Part shown: positions 36,124 to 46,199 of the stretch, in pieces
How positions within the stretch are numbered: the first letter of the stretch is position 1
How the letters are laid out: each line of letters starts with the position of its first letter
DNA from: Camelus bactrianus
Taxonomy: Eukaryota; Chordata; Mammalia; Artiodactyla; Camelidae
Length of the DNA: 64,000 bases
Direction: 5' to 3'
Assembly (NCBI RefSeq): GCF_048773025.1
Contig: NC_133570.1
Coordinates: 24,588,001-24,652,000, forward strand
Translations under genes and position numbers: made by a program
The notes under the pieces: model-generated
What the model saw: the letters and a program-made list of their open reading frames with translations, nothing else
Database searches by the model: none
Told to the model about the DNA's origin: nothing

Positions 36124-37865
36124 CTGCAATGAACTGTTCGTACTCAGTGTCAGGGATGTTTCTGTTGAGACTTGAGAGATCAAAAAAGTCAGACCAGGGA
36201 ATCCGGACCTGGTGGATGTCAAGGCTCTGCCAATGGTAGAGGCGGCCCCAAGGGGGTAGAACCAGCACCGATTCCTCCATTTTCAGCAGGGTCTTCAGGA
36301 GGAAGGCGATGTGGATACAGACGCCCCTACGGAGGCTGAAGCCCTCTGGATGGTTGACGTCACACAGAAGGTACCTGGCAGGGAGCAAAGGAGAGCGGGT
36401 CTTCAGGGCCAGGCCTCTGCACAGGAATCCCGGCTTAGATAGAACAGATACAATGGGAATCCCTGCACAGCCCATGGCCTAGACTCAAGACACGTTCAGC
36501 AGCTTCTGGTTTGTATAGTGGAGGCACTGCCCAACCGTCTCCATGTGGCCAATTACTTCGAGTCCGGGAGCACATGCAGAAGACATCTTGGCATCTGTCT
36601 AACAACGCTAAGCACCTGACTAGTACCTGAGCACCCGTTCTCCAGGGGCTCTCAAGCTTCTTGGCCTACAGACCCCTGTACACTCTTAATTACTGAGGAC
36701 TCCAAAAGGCTGCTGTTTATGTGGGTTAAATCTATCAATAGTTCCTGTGTTAGAAGTTAAATAAGAACTTTAAAAAATGCTTATGAGTTCACTTAAAAAT
36801 AATAACAACCTACTACATGTTACCATTAATACTCTTAAGAAAAAATAAGTATATTTTTCTAAACAAAAATCATTAATGAGAAGAATAGCAGTGATTTAAA
36901 TTTCTGCAAGTCTCTTTTGGACTGGTGAGAGCTGAATTCTATCTGCCTCTACATTCCCTGTTTTGTGATATCACAGACCAGGTTTTCCCTGGAAAACCCC
37001 ACAGGAAACTCGGGAGTGCAAGAGTGTGCAAAAGGCAGGTGACATACCGGCGTTTCTACGAAAATAGTCTTGCATCTCAGGGGCCTCGGACACACTTTGA
37101 TAACTGCTGCCCTACCCTAGGCGAGACTCTCCTACACAAGAGCCAGGCAAGGGTCCTGGCTTTAATGAGTTACCGCAGCCACACCCCTCCCTTCTCTGTG
37201 TTAATGTTTCCCACAACCTCCATTACTGCAGATGAGGATGTAATCCTCAACTGGGGCCTCTAATCCCAGAAGACTGCCAACCTTGAGAGGGAGGGCCCAT
37301 CTACCATCCCTACAGCCCGCACAGTCTATTTTGGTTCAAGCCCTAGATAACTGCTAATTGGAAATGACCCTTGTCTTATTCCTGAGGCTTATTCCTGAGC
37401 CAACATCTGGATGGAACTGAAATTTCCCTGCAGATAAACAAGGCTGATAAACCACCCCATTCCAACATCTGATTCTGGGGATCTTCAAAACCCGGATAAG
37501 GCCCCGCTTCATAAAAGAAGGGTCCTCCGCCTGCCCTTCCCGAGGGTTCTGGGAGGCCGCGGCCACGCAGGGCTACTCGGACTCGCGGTCCTAGCCCCAG
37601 CGCCCGAGGGGGAGGAAAGCCCGAGGCTGTGCCCCAGCCCTGTCCCCCCGCCCCAACCCGCTCCCCGGCACCACAGCCCCTCCCCGGCAGCCACACCAAC
37701 CCGGATCTCACTCCGGTCCATGTCCACTGGCCCAGCCAACGGCGCGGCCGTACGTTTACCGTCTGTGGGACGCCGCCCCAGACAGGATGTCGGCCGCCGA
37801 CTGACCAGGCCAGAACTAGTCGCCCGGCCGAGCAAGCTGCCATCCCCAGCAGCAAGCACCGCCAT
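36124..37865 (-). pseudogene. POFUT2: POFUT2 5' fragment (exons 1-2), probable truncated duplicate
   Basis: POFUT2 is an ER enzyme that adds O-fucose to serine/threonine in thrombospondin type 1 repeats. Exon 2 (36,124-36,374, 251 bp) encodes [17 protein letters not shown], then [15 protein letters not shown] and [19 protein letters not shown]. These match human residues about 44-127 as I remember them. The catalytic Glu (human E54, in PEGF) is kept. Acceptor 'ccctgccag' and donor 'gcag|gtgag' are intact. Exon 1 ends 'cagacg|gtaaac' after a GQSAADILSGAASHR-like stretch (about 37,760-37,805). That frame is closed by TAG just upstream, and the ATG at 37,865 is in another frame, so it cannot join exon 2. 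Changes at usually fixed sites (Y to C twice, D to G, W to S) also suggest relaxed constraint. Exons 3 onward were not seen down to position 1. A divergent functional gene with an unusual first exon is less likely but not excluded. Confidence 0.8.
36643..37109. mobile_element. hAT-Charlie-like DNA transposon in the POFUT2-like intron
   Basis: The left end is 'caggggctctcaag', and the right end, inverted, reads 'cagcagttatcaaag'. Both resemble the CAGTGGTTCTCAAA terminal repeats of mammalian hAT elements. Internal phrases 'cagacccctgtacactctta' and 'tttatgtgggttaaatctat' match a common mammalian repeat I recall. It is about 467 bp and non-autonomous. Confidence 0.72.
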
Positions 37866-37944
37866 GGTCCCGGGCAGCTGCACAATTCCGGAGCCCGCTG
37901 CCCTCCCCAGAAGCGCAGGCCGGCCCGTGCGGAGCGCGGCGCCT

Positions 37945-37958
37945 GTAGCCATGGCAAC
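37945..37958. promoter_or_regulatory. RFX X-box-like site
   Basis: 'GTAGCCATGGCAAC' fits the near-palindromic RFX consensus (GTNRCC, short spacer, RGYAAC). It lies about 80 bp upstream of the POFUT2-like ATG, within the CpG island. Only the motif match is seen. Confidence 0.6.
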
Positions 37959-38179
37959 GCCGCGGGGCCCTCCCCTAGCGCTTGCGTCTGAGTCCTCCCG
38001 AGGCTAGACGTGCGAGGGCAGAACTTGCGGAGCCAATGGGAGCCAGGGCTCGGCCAGGACGGGGGTGGGGGGAGGCTTATGGGGCACCTGGGCGGGGCCG
38101 GGGAGGGCGGGGCCGCGCGGACGTCCTCACCTGCAGGTGGTGCCGGCCAGAGGCTGGGGCGGTGCTGACACCAGTGGGC

Positions 38180-38216
38180 GGGGCAGCGGGGCAGCGGGGC
38201 AGCGGGGCGGGGGCAC
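38180..38216. repeat. GGGGCAGC short tandem repeat
   Basis: Three to four copies of an 8-bp GGGGCAGC unit lie inside the CpG island. The unit is G-rich and could form a quadruplex. Confidence 0.85.
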
Positions 38217-38299
38217 CCTTACCTGTCCGTGTGCGGGGCTCAGCCTGGGCTCCGTGGCCTCCGCTTGCACCGGACGTGGACCCAGGCTGCCGGTGGGCA

Positions 38300-39265
38300 A
38301 GATAGAGGACTGAGCCCAGGCACGCACGGCTGGCCAGGTAGGGCGCCTGAAGTGCAGATCCGCCAGGCCCGCTGCCGGCCTTGAATTCACGCTGCTGGGC
38401 AGTTTCCAAGAAGACGGGATCTGTCCCAAGAGGGGAGGTAGGGCAGGCGTGCCAGATGCCGGGTTGGGTGCGGTCTTACAGGAGAGCCACGGTGAGAGGG
38501 TGCAGAGCAGCCCCTGTGTTGGCGGGGCTAGGAATTTGGGGTATGGGGTGGGGATAGTGTGTGCCATGCTCTGTGGTCTCCCCAAGACTCTCACCCCCAA
38601 GCAAGGGACGCTGCTCCCTCCACCCTTCACTGCATCCCCTGCCTTCCCCAGCACCACCGCCCCTGCCCTCCGGAGTGTCCCATGACCTCTCCCCACACCG
38701 GGCACTGTCCCTGTTACAGGTACTGAGGTCCTGGTTGTTCCAGCCCGAGGGTGGGGGCTGTATCTGACCAGTTAGGACTCCTGGAGCCTTTGTATGAAAC
38801 CTCAGACCATAATGCAGGCGTGCACAGAGGCCCCTCAAACAGCATTCCCTGCATGGCCCTCCCGACCACGCACCCACAGTGCAGCTGCCGCACCGGGCCA
38901 AACCTGCCAGAGGGCCGCTGGTCCCTCTCCTCCTGTCCCTGATCAAGAGTGCACCGCCCACACTGCTGGGAATTTAGGGGGCCTTCGAAGAGCAGCTGGT
39001 ATTTTCATGGGCAAATATTTGCTATTTTGGGAAGGTTTGAGTGCAAAAGGATGTAGGGTATGCTTTTTCTGCTGCCATGGAACTGGTGACTAGGATGCAA
39101 ACTTAAGTCAAAGCAGTTTTTAGAGAGAGCCGCAAAATATCTAACCCAAAGATCACTGTTCCCCAACAAAGGCAACACCACCTGGCGGGTGGGGGGCCTG
39201 GCCCCTCTTTCTGGAGGTTGGGGTTTGCACCCTCCAGCTGTGACAGAGACCGAAACAGCTCTGAA
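38300..39265. other. GC-rich flank of the island, no gene recognised
   Basis: Overlapping ORFs on both strands (68-192 codons) have no domains. A divergent non-coding transcript could start from the island, but nothing in the sequence proves one. Confidence 0.4.
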
Positions 39266-39269
39266 CACG

Positions 39270-39803
39270 CTCCAACAGGCTTTTCCAGCACAAACTGCCT
39301 TTATTTTGAATCTCGGTGAAGGAACCAGCTGAGAAACCTGGGTAAATCTCCCCGGGTGTAACCATGCCGTTTATGCTGAATGAAAGAGCGGCTCTCCACA
39401 TGCTAACATCTTAGAACTGAATGTGTGTCTAACCCTTCATGCATGTAGCGTGTTGGGAACAGCGTTTCATGGTGAGGGTAACTATATAACTTACATGTGT
39501 ATGGGGAAGCCCTCACTCCAACGGGCTTTTCCTGCGCACACTGCCTTTACTTCGAAATTGGCTGTTGCTGAGAAATCTTGGTAAGCGTTCCTAGGTGTGA
39601 CCATGCCCATTATGCTGGCTGAAAGAGCGGCTCTACACCTGTTCACATCTCAGAAATGAATGTGTGTTGAAGCCGTCATTCATGTAGCGTGTTGGGAACA
39701 GTTTCGTGGTGAGAAGGACTATGTAAATTACATGTCTGTGATGAAGCACTCGCTCGAACTGGGTATTCCAGCGCATACTGCCTTTATTTCGAAACTGGCT
39801 TCT
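39270..39803 (+). repeat. Tandem repeat, ~240-bp unit, about 2.2 copies
   Basis: Units begin at about 39,270, 39,516 and 39,753, each with 'ctc.aac.gg' followed by 'ctgcctttattt.gaa'. Other shared landmarks are 'gaaagagcggctct' (39,384 and 39,624) and 'catgtagcgtgttgggaaca' (39,442 and 39,684). Units 1 and 2 are clearly homologous but diverged, so the duplication is not recent. No family is recognised. Confidence 0.85.
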
Positions 39804-42800
39804 CAGAAGACCTGTGGTCTCCACTGCAGGTCTGTCTCCAAGCTCTGGGCCAGCATGGTGACTCTGCTCCCCCTGTCTATTCTGGGAGGTCTAGGTGTCC
39901 TCCATGGCCCTTCCACCATTGTTTCTTTTGGAAACACCCCACAGATGAAATGGGCCTGAGAATAGGAGAGCTGGATGCCAGCAGCCACTGCCCAGTGTGT
40001 GGCTCCTGGGAGGGGCATCTCCTCTCCGTGGGCTCTGATCTCTCCTCCCCTCTCCCCCACCACCACCCCTCTCCTCCTACATTTCCTGATTGATCCCTGG
40101 ATAATGGTCCATACCAGGAATGACCTGGGAGAGGTTTTATGAGTCTTTAAGGAAAAAAAAAAAAGAAATCTTTAGACAAATTACTGAAAGTAACTTCCAG
40201 CTTTCCCGGGAAAGCCCTCTTTCCAATGTTTAAGGCTAGTTGACAGGGTGACAAATTGCCTAACCACTCACATCTGAGCAAGTGCTACCTCTCTCTCCAG
40301 CTCCCCGCAGCATCCACCTGTGGCAACTTGGCCACAAGAGGGCAAGAAAGCTCTTTCCCCACGCCAGCGCCAGCGTGGCTTTGGAGGCAGTGGAGGCTGA
40401 TAGAAAGGGCCCTGCCCTGAGGTTTTTGGGGCCTCCAGCCACAGCCAGAGGAGCAGGGGTTTTCAGAGTGGCCCAGCAGGGAAACCAGGCAAGGCTGCCT
40501 GGCCCAAGTCTTCCCTGCTCAGAGAGCCCCATGAACTGTTTTGGGCCCCACTCCCCATTTGGGCCCCCTGCAAAAGGTACCACGGGATCCACACCTGAGA
40601 AGGCAGAAGGACGGCCCTTTGGCCTGGGGTCCCATCAGATGTGTCCTGTGAGACCTGTGGCCACATACCTTCCTTGTCTCTCCAGGTCACTGAAGGGTCT
40701 GTGCTGGGCACCTTGGTGGTCAGGGACATGGGAACAACTCTAAACTCTGAAAAAGGACAGAGAGACTCTTCCTGGAAGCAAGGATTCCAGGGAGACGCCT
40801 TGCCCAGAACTGGGGGACTGTGTCCTGAGTAAACCCCTGGAGGCAATGTGGGGCTGTGGGGTCCTCTTCAGAGAAGGGAGCAGGTGTGCTTTCCGGGGGT
40901 GGGGTCCTGCTTTGTCCAGTCATGTCCTTGTGTAAGACTCATTTACAAACACCTCCCAGTCCACCTAGGGGTGGCCCCAGGGGTGGGGGAAGAGGAAGAG
41001 AGTGAAGGGTGCAGACTTAGGGCCCTCCGACCCACACAGGGAGCCAAGGGTCAGTGGGAAAATTTTGGGGGTCCAGTGCAGGGGTGGAGGACGAGCACTA
41101 AGAACATGCCAAGTCGTGCAATAAAGTGACCCGTGACCACGAGACACAGGCGGCCGTACACCAAAGGAGGGAGACAGAAATTTAGACCCAGGCTCTGAGA
41201 ACCTTGAGAGGGGCTGGAGGGTCCCAGGAGCCCTCAGGAACAGCTCTTCTAGGGGCACAGACATCCCAATACACACATTTCTCATGGATGCTTTTTGGGG
41301 TGCAGAGTGAGTTACCAGGATCCTGAACTTAGTATGGAATCCCACCCCCTTTTTCATCAAGGTTCCTGGCAATAAATTGCTGTCATTTGTCCCTGGACAT
41401 GCACAGGGGAGCTGACTGCTGTGGGGGTCACTGCAGGACTAGAATCTTCTGGTGTGGGCTCTGTGACCACAGAAACCCAGGGGCCTTTCTTAACGGGAGC
41501 ACCTGGAAACCATGCCTGCAAGGACCACCCTCATGGGATGGCCAAGGAACCCGTGGTACCCAGGTCACCAAGTGACGAAGTTGTGAGGTTGCCTGGGGTA
41601 ACCTGGGGGCATGTAGGTTTCTGTGGTCAGCACGTGGGCCCAGCACTGCGGGATGGCCTGCACAAAGAGGGGTCTGCCCTCCTTATGATGGCTCCTAATA
41701 CCTGCAGGGAAACTGCTCCCAGGGCTCCTGGAGGTCCATATTGAGAGTGTCCTGCCAGCCATGTGGGGTCACCTTCCCCTGATGCAGAGGCAGACCTCTC
41801 CCCCTTGAGGCCCAGGGGACACCTGGCTCAGGTCCCATCTGTGTGCCCTGGACACACAGAGCCCCAGATCTCTGGCACAGCCTGGGGTGTGGTTGTGTCA
41901 GGGCAGGAAAGGCCCAGGGAAGGGGCTCATTCAGGGACAGAGGCCACTCTGCAGGGATGCTGGACCTGGCAGCGATGCACTGCTTCAGAACTCCCTTGGG
42001 CTGGGTTTCCAAGCTGTGGGATGGAAGGGCCCCTCCTTCCTGCGGTGCAGTGGGGGAACTAGATCCATCATCAATGTCAGCCCTGAAAATGGAGGCTGCG
42101 CTACCTCCATTCCTGGAAAGAAAAATCAGGCCCCTCCAGTCCAGGTGACTCAGAAAGTCATTCAGCAATGTTCGGGGTCCCCAGTTTAGGCTTTGAATTA
42201 GAGCTCAGTGGCTCAGGAGGCCAGATCCCTGTCCATCGCTCCAGGAGTAGTCTTTCTGCTGGGGGACAGGATCTTCACAAACATCTGTGTCTTTGTGGGA
42301 CACTCCCCTCTGACCAGCTGGGAGGCAGGGTGCAGTTGGGGGAAATCGTGTTTCCATGAGCAGAGGGCCACCAAGTGGTGGGGGCACAGGAGACTATGAG
42401 AATGAGTCCCACAGCCTTTCTGGAATCAAAATACTGGGAAATGTGAAGAAGTGCATAATTTGTTTTATTGAGCAGGCTGCTTATGTACGTTTGGAGGGCC
42501 AGGTTCAAGGACTCTGCATCCCTCTAGGACAATAGCCTCAAGAGAAGAACAGACAGAGCAGGAGGAGATCTGGGGTTTCTCCCAGGAATGAGGCAGAACA
42601 GGGATTTCTGCAGATTTGCAAGGAGTCCCCGACCACTGAGCACGGGGTTACAACACCACGTGACCCCTGTCGTATTTGGCTTGGGCTCTGGGTCTGGCCT
42701 GATCATGTATTCTTCCAGCTGAGTTCCAGAAACTCAGAGGGTGGACTTAGAGGGTCTGCGTTTGGAATCTAGTGAGGAGGTGGAGGGTCCTTTATCTTGA

Positions 42801-43245
42801 GTCCCTCCAGCCTAATCACCTTAGCTGAAGCCCAACACCCCCCAGGCCCCCAGGGTGGCCGTGGAGGGAGAGCAAGCCTGGCAGGCAACCTAGGGGTCCC
42901 ACTGCTGTGTCCCTCCCTTGTCTTCATTCCCTTTCACCACGGAAGATGTGATTGTCTCGTGTCATGGTGGCCACCGCAGTGTCCCTCCCAACAATCTCTC
43001 TTCTCCATCAGGTGGGGTTCCCACACCTGCTCAGACTTCTCTCTGCATGGATGCTGAAGGACCAGGCCCACCTGAACTTCTGAGCTTGAGCAGTAAGGTG
43101 GAAACAAAGAAACCAATGGAAACAAAGAAGCAAGTGATTGTGGCAAATCTCCCCACCACAGAGAAGCTGCCCTGAGTGGAAGGGAGGGTGTGGGCATGCC
43201 CATTTGTTTCCTGTCTCCCAGTGCTCTTAGTTTTCTTATTGCAGA
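39804..43245. other. GC-rich intergenic stretch, no gene recognised
   Basis: Many ORFs of 60-157 codons occur in all frames, typical of stop-poor GC-rich DNA. None has a recognisable domain, and no consistent chain of splice-flanked exons was found. No repeat family was recognised with confidence. Confidence 0.4.
40330..40346 (+). promoter_or_regulatory. CTCF-like motif (weaker)
   Basis: 'GGCCACAAGAGGGCAAG' fits the CTCF core (CCASYAGRKGGCRS) with two deviations. It is weaker than the site at 33,327. Confidence 0.4.
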
Positions 43246-43249
43246 CCTG

Positions 43250-43350
43250 CATGGTTACAACAAAATGATCTGCAAAACTGAAAATATTTACTCTCTCGCT
43301 TTTACAGAAAAGGCTGGCCAGCCTCTGGTCTGGTACCAGGCAAGTGATTG
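43250..43350. mobile_element. Ancient DNA transposon fragment, hAT-like (tentative)
   Basis: The phrases 'ctgaaaatatttactctctc' and 'ttttacagaaaaggctggcc' match the end of a common mammalian repeat that reads 'aatatttactatctggccctttacagaaa'. Family assignment is from memory. Confidence 0.5.
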
Positions 43351-44059
43351 GAGTCCCTTTCCAGTTTGGAAACATCTGGGCAGGCCCAGGTTTGCAAAAG
43401 TCTTTAAGAGTAGTTACGGAGTTTTGCTTCTAAAATTTTTTATGGCTGTATATACGTCTGAGATGCAGTTGTGCTGTGTAATTCTGAGCCGGGATTTTCT
43501 CAAACTGTTTCTCATTTCTTATACCAGACATGCCTAAATTCCAAGGGGAACTGCATATTAAGGAAGTCATGGAATTTAGGAAAATGATACAGATCTCATT
43601 TCCTTTTAAGCATCGATGTACCTCCATCATGGCAGTATTGGTTATCTGTTATTAATAGGGAAACTAAGTAGTAACCAGATTAATAGAAAATAGTAGATTT
43701 TAGGTACACAGGTTCATCTTTTCAACATTTTTTGTAATGTTTGCAGTTTAAGATGATCATTCCTGGGAAACAAGCAGCCTCTTAGAATGAAATAGCATTT
43801 CCTCTAAACCATACTTAATTATTATTTCATAGACAGCAGGAAGGGTAATCACACATCACACATTTGGGGACGTCAAAGAGAAAGTGTAACTTTCTGGGCG
43901 CACACCCACCTGTCTCCCCCTGCTCTTTTCACTGTCCCATTCTCCCTGGAAGTCTCTTTCTTATCTTCTGCTCATGGCTTCAGTAACTCTTTCTTCCTCT
44001 TCGTCCCTCAGCTGGTAAGGTTACTTTTCTACTTTGAACAAGCAAACAAGCCAACAGAA

Positions 44060-44880
44060 GAGAAATTTTACAAGCAACTCCCAGCACATCCGCTCGCCTT
44101 CTGATGTCTGTGACCTCACTCTCGCTGCCCCACCTCTTATTACAAGTGACATCGAAAGCCAGATACTCCAAAAGTCCCCGGGGCCCCATCCCTCCCATCT
44201 TCTCTGGGTTATCACTCCCAAAACCATCCTCTGTCTCACAACCTCATCTATTTTGTTCTCCTGCTAGTTGGCTCCTATCAGTATACAAACGTCCATCATC
44301 TTAAAAGGAACAAACAGCACTCCTTGAACCTAATTCACCCCCACCAACTGCCACCCTGTGTCTTTGCAGCAAATCTTTAAGGAGATGTTTAAACTCACTG
44401 TCTGCATCTTCTCTTGAGCCTTCTCCTTTTACACCCAGTCTGGCTTTTCCCCTGATCCCTTGCTCTACGGAAACTGCCCTGTCAAGGCCATCAGTGACCC
44501 CACGTTGCTAAATATAGTGGTTAATTTTCAGTCCTCATCATGCGTAGCCCCTCGGCACCATTTGACCCAGCTCTTCCATCCCTTCTCCCCCGTGTTCCTG
44601 CTTCACTCAACCTCCATCCATCCCTCTGTCTGCTTTCTGCTTTTGGTCTACTAGCTTGTCCTTTGCCAGTGTCTCCTCTTTTTTCCAAACATATACTGTG
44701 GGTGTGCCCCAGGGTTGGTTCCTGGGCCTATCCTCTCTCTCTCTGCTATTCCTTTGGTGGAAACAACCCAGCCTTGGAAATTGGCATGCCATCAATTTCT
44801 CGATTTCTCGAAAACTCCCCGATTTGCCCTCTCCATCTGGACCTTTATCCCTGAGACTCACATTCTTTTTGTTTCATTCA
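44060..44880 (+). mobile_element. L2 LINE, reverse transcriptase region
   Basis: Sense L2 ORF2 is visible. A GVPQGWFLG peptide at about 44,700-44,725 corresponds to the VPQGS motif of the reverse transcriptase fingers/palm. 'aaggccatcagtgacccca' is the usual L2 phrase just upstream. Stops break the ORF, and the copy is ancient. Confidence 0.88.
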
Positions 44881-44884
44881 TCTT

Positions 44885-45605
44885 GCTTTCACATTCATAC
44901 ATATGTTCTACTATGTAATTCCTTTGACAAATTTTGAATCAGTACATATATATCATGTAAAATACTCAAATCTGTATTATTTCCACTAAGATGCTTATTC
45001 TACCTTAGAAACTTTCTTCATTTCTGTATTTATGTGAATAAAGCAAATAGTATTTCTACAAGCCTCATAGTTAAACAGTGTGTTTGTTTAGGGCTGTTAT
45101 GTAACATGAAATAATAATACATCAACATAGTCCTTTTTCATTTATTTTTATGTAACACCGAGATGAGGTTTTTGCACTGAAGACTGGTTTTATTGAAATT
45201 TTACCTACCTTATAGACAGACAGTTTATGTGAAAGCCCTCATTTCTCCCCTTTTCTGATATATTTTCCATTTGGCTATATATAACATATACCTTGGCATG
45301 AAACAAAATTCCCAAATCATTCACATAATGCAATTAATACATTTAATTTATATTTTTTAAATGTTAAAAATAAAAAGAAAACAGACTCCTCTACCTATTA
45401 GGCATTTCTGTGGCAATATGTAATACACCCCTTAACCATGACATTGAAGAACTGAGCTGATACCAGCCCCTTTCCACCTGCTCAGCCCCACCTTGTCCCA
45501 TACCCTGTGGATGGAGAGGACATCCCTCCCATTGTCCAGGTCCAGATGTTGGAACCATGTCCTTTCTCTCTCTTTCTCTTACACACACAGACAGAAAATC
45601 CAGCT
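44885..45605. other. AT-rich stretch between L2 pieces
   Basis: No gene was seen. The sequence is AT-rich with a short CT microsatellite near 45,565. It may be unrecognised L2 or an insertion. Confidence 0.4.
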
Positions 45606-45609
45606 TGTT

Positions 45610-46195
45610 AGAAAATTCTGGATACTCTGTCTTCATTAACCACCAGCTCCCTGCTCCCCACCCTCCTAAGAGCCACCTTCAGCCCTTCCTGGACACCAAT
45701 AGCCTCCTGTTTCCATCTTTACTTTCCTACAATCTCTCATCCACACAGAGTCAGAGGGAGCCTGTAAAAGCATACATTGAGGGGGTGGGTGTAGCTCAGT
45801 GGTAGGGCGTATGCTTAGCATGCATGAGATCCTGGGTTCAATCCCCAGCACCTTCATTAAAATAAATAAATTACCTCCCACAAAAAACACAAACACAAAA
45901 GCATAAGTTGGGCTACATCACCCCTCCCCTCAAAATTCATTAAACGGGTCACCATTCCATTAGGAGCCAAAGCCGTCACAAAGGCCTCAGGACCTGGCGT
46001 GCTCTGCCTCTCCGCCCACACTCTCCCCCTCACTCTGGGGGCCTCTGGCTCCGGCTCTTCCTTCTTCTTCTGGATCTATTCTGCTTCAAGTTCATTACTC
46101 TGTGAGATCAGCCAGGATTGCCTTATTCACTCTTGCTTGCCTCCCACCCCACCGCCATCACCCGAATTTGCTCATATCACTCTTATTTTTTTTTA
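45610..46195 (+). mobile_element. L2 LINE, 3' region, interrupted by a SINE
   Basis: L2 sequence before the SINE ('tctcatccacacagagtcag') resumes after it ('gggctacatcacccctcccc', 'aaaggcctcaggacctggcg'). It is probably the 3' continuation of the L2 at 44,060-44,880, separated by about 700 bp of AT-rich DNA. Confidence 0.78.
45775..45896 (+). mobile_element. Camelid tRNA-Ala SINE (Vic-1 type), young copy nested in L2
   Basis: The head is almost an intact tRNA-Ala(AGC) body, with an A box in 'gtagctcagtggtaggg', an anticodon region 'cttagcatg' and a B box 'gggttcaatcc'. An AAATAAATAAATTACC-like tail follows. The target duplication 'aaaagcata' lies at 45,766-45,774 and 45,897-45,905. It is the best preserved SINE in the window and the best single marker of a camelid genome. 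Confidence 0.95.
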
Positions 46196-46199
46196 ATCT

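Larger units (their letters stand above)
37530..38300. promoter_or_regulatory. CpG island over POFUT2-like exon 1
   Basis: It is dense in CpG and GC boxes ('gggcggggc' near 38,093 and 38,176), with no TATA box. It is the usual promoter type for housekeeping glycosyltransferases and could be bidirectional. Retention of CpG despite the decayed coding frame suggests either a recent duplication or continued germline hypomethylation. Confidence 0.75.

Noticed and set aside
36124-37865. A fully functional POFUT2 gene
   Set aside because: Exon 1 cannot be read in frame into exon 2, conserved residues are changed, and downstream exons were not seen. I leave some doubt because I could not search systematically.
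45779-45855. Possible tRNA-Ala(AGC) gene
   Set aside because: The acceptor arm has extra bases and does not pair, an AAATAAAT-type tail follows, and a target-site duplication flanks the entire unit. It is a SINE.
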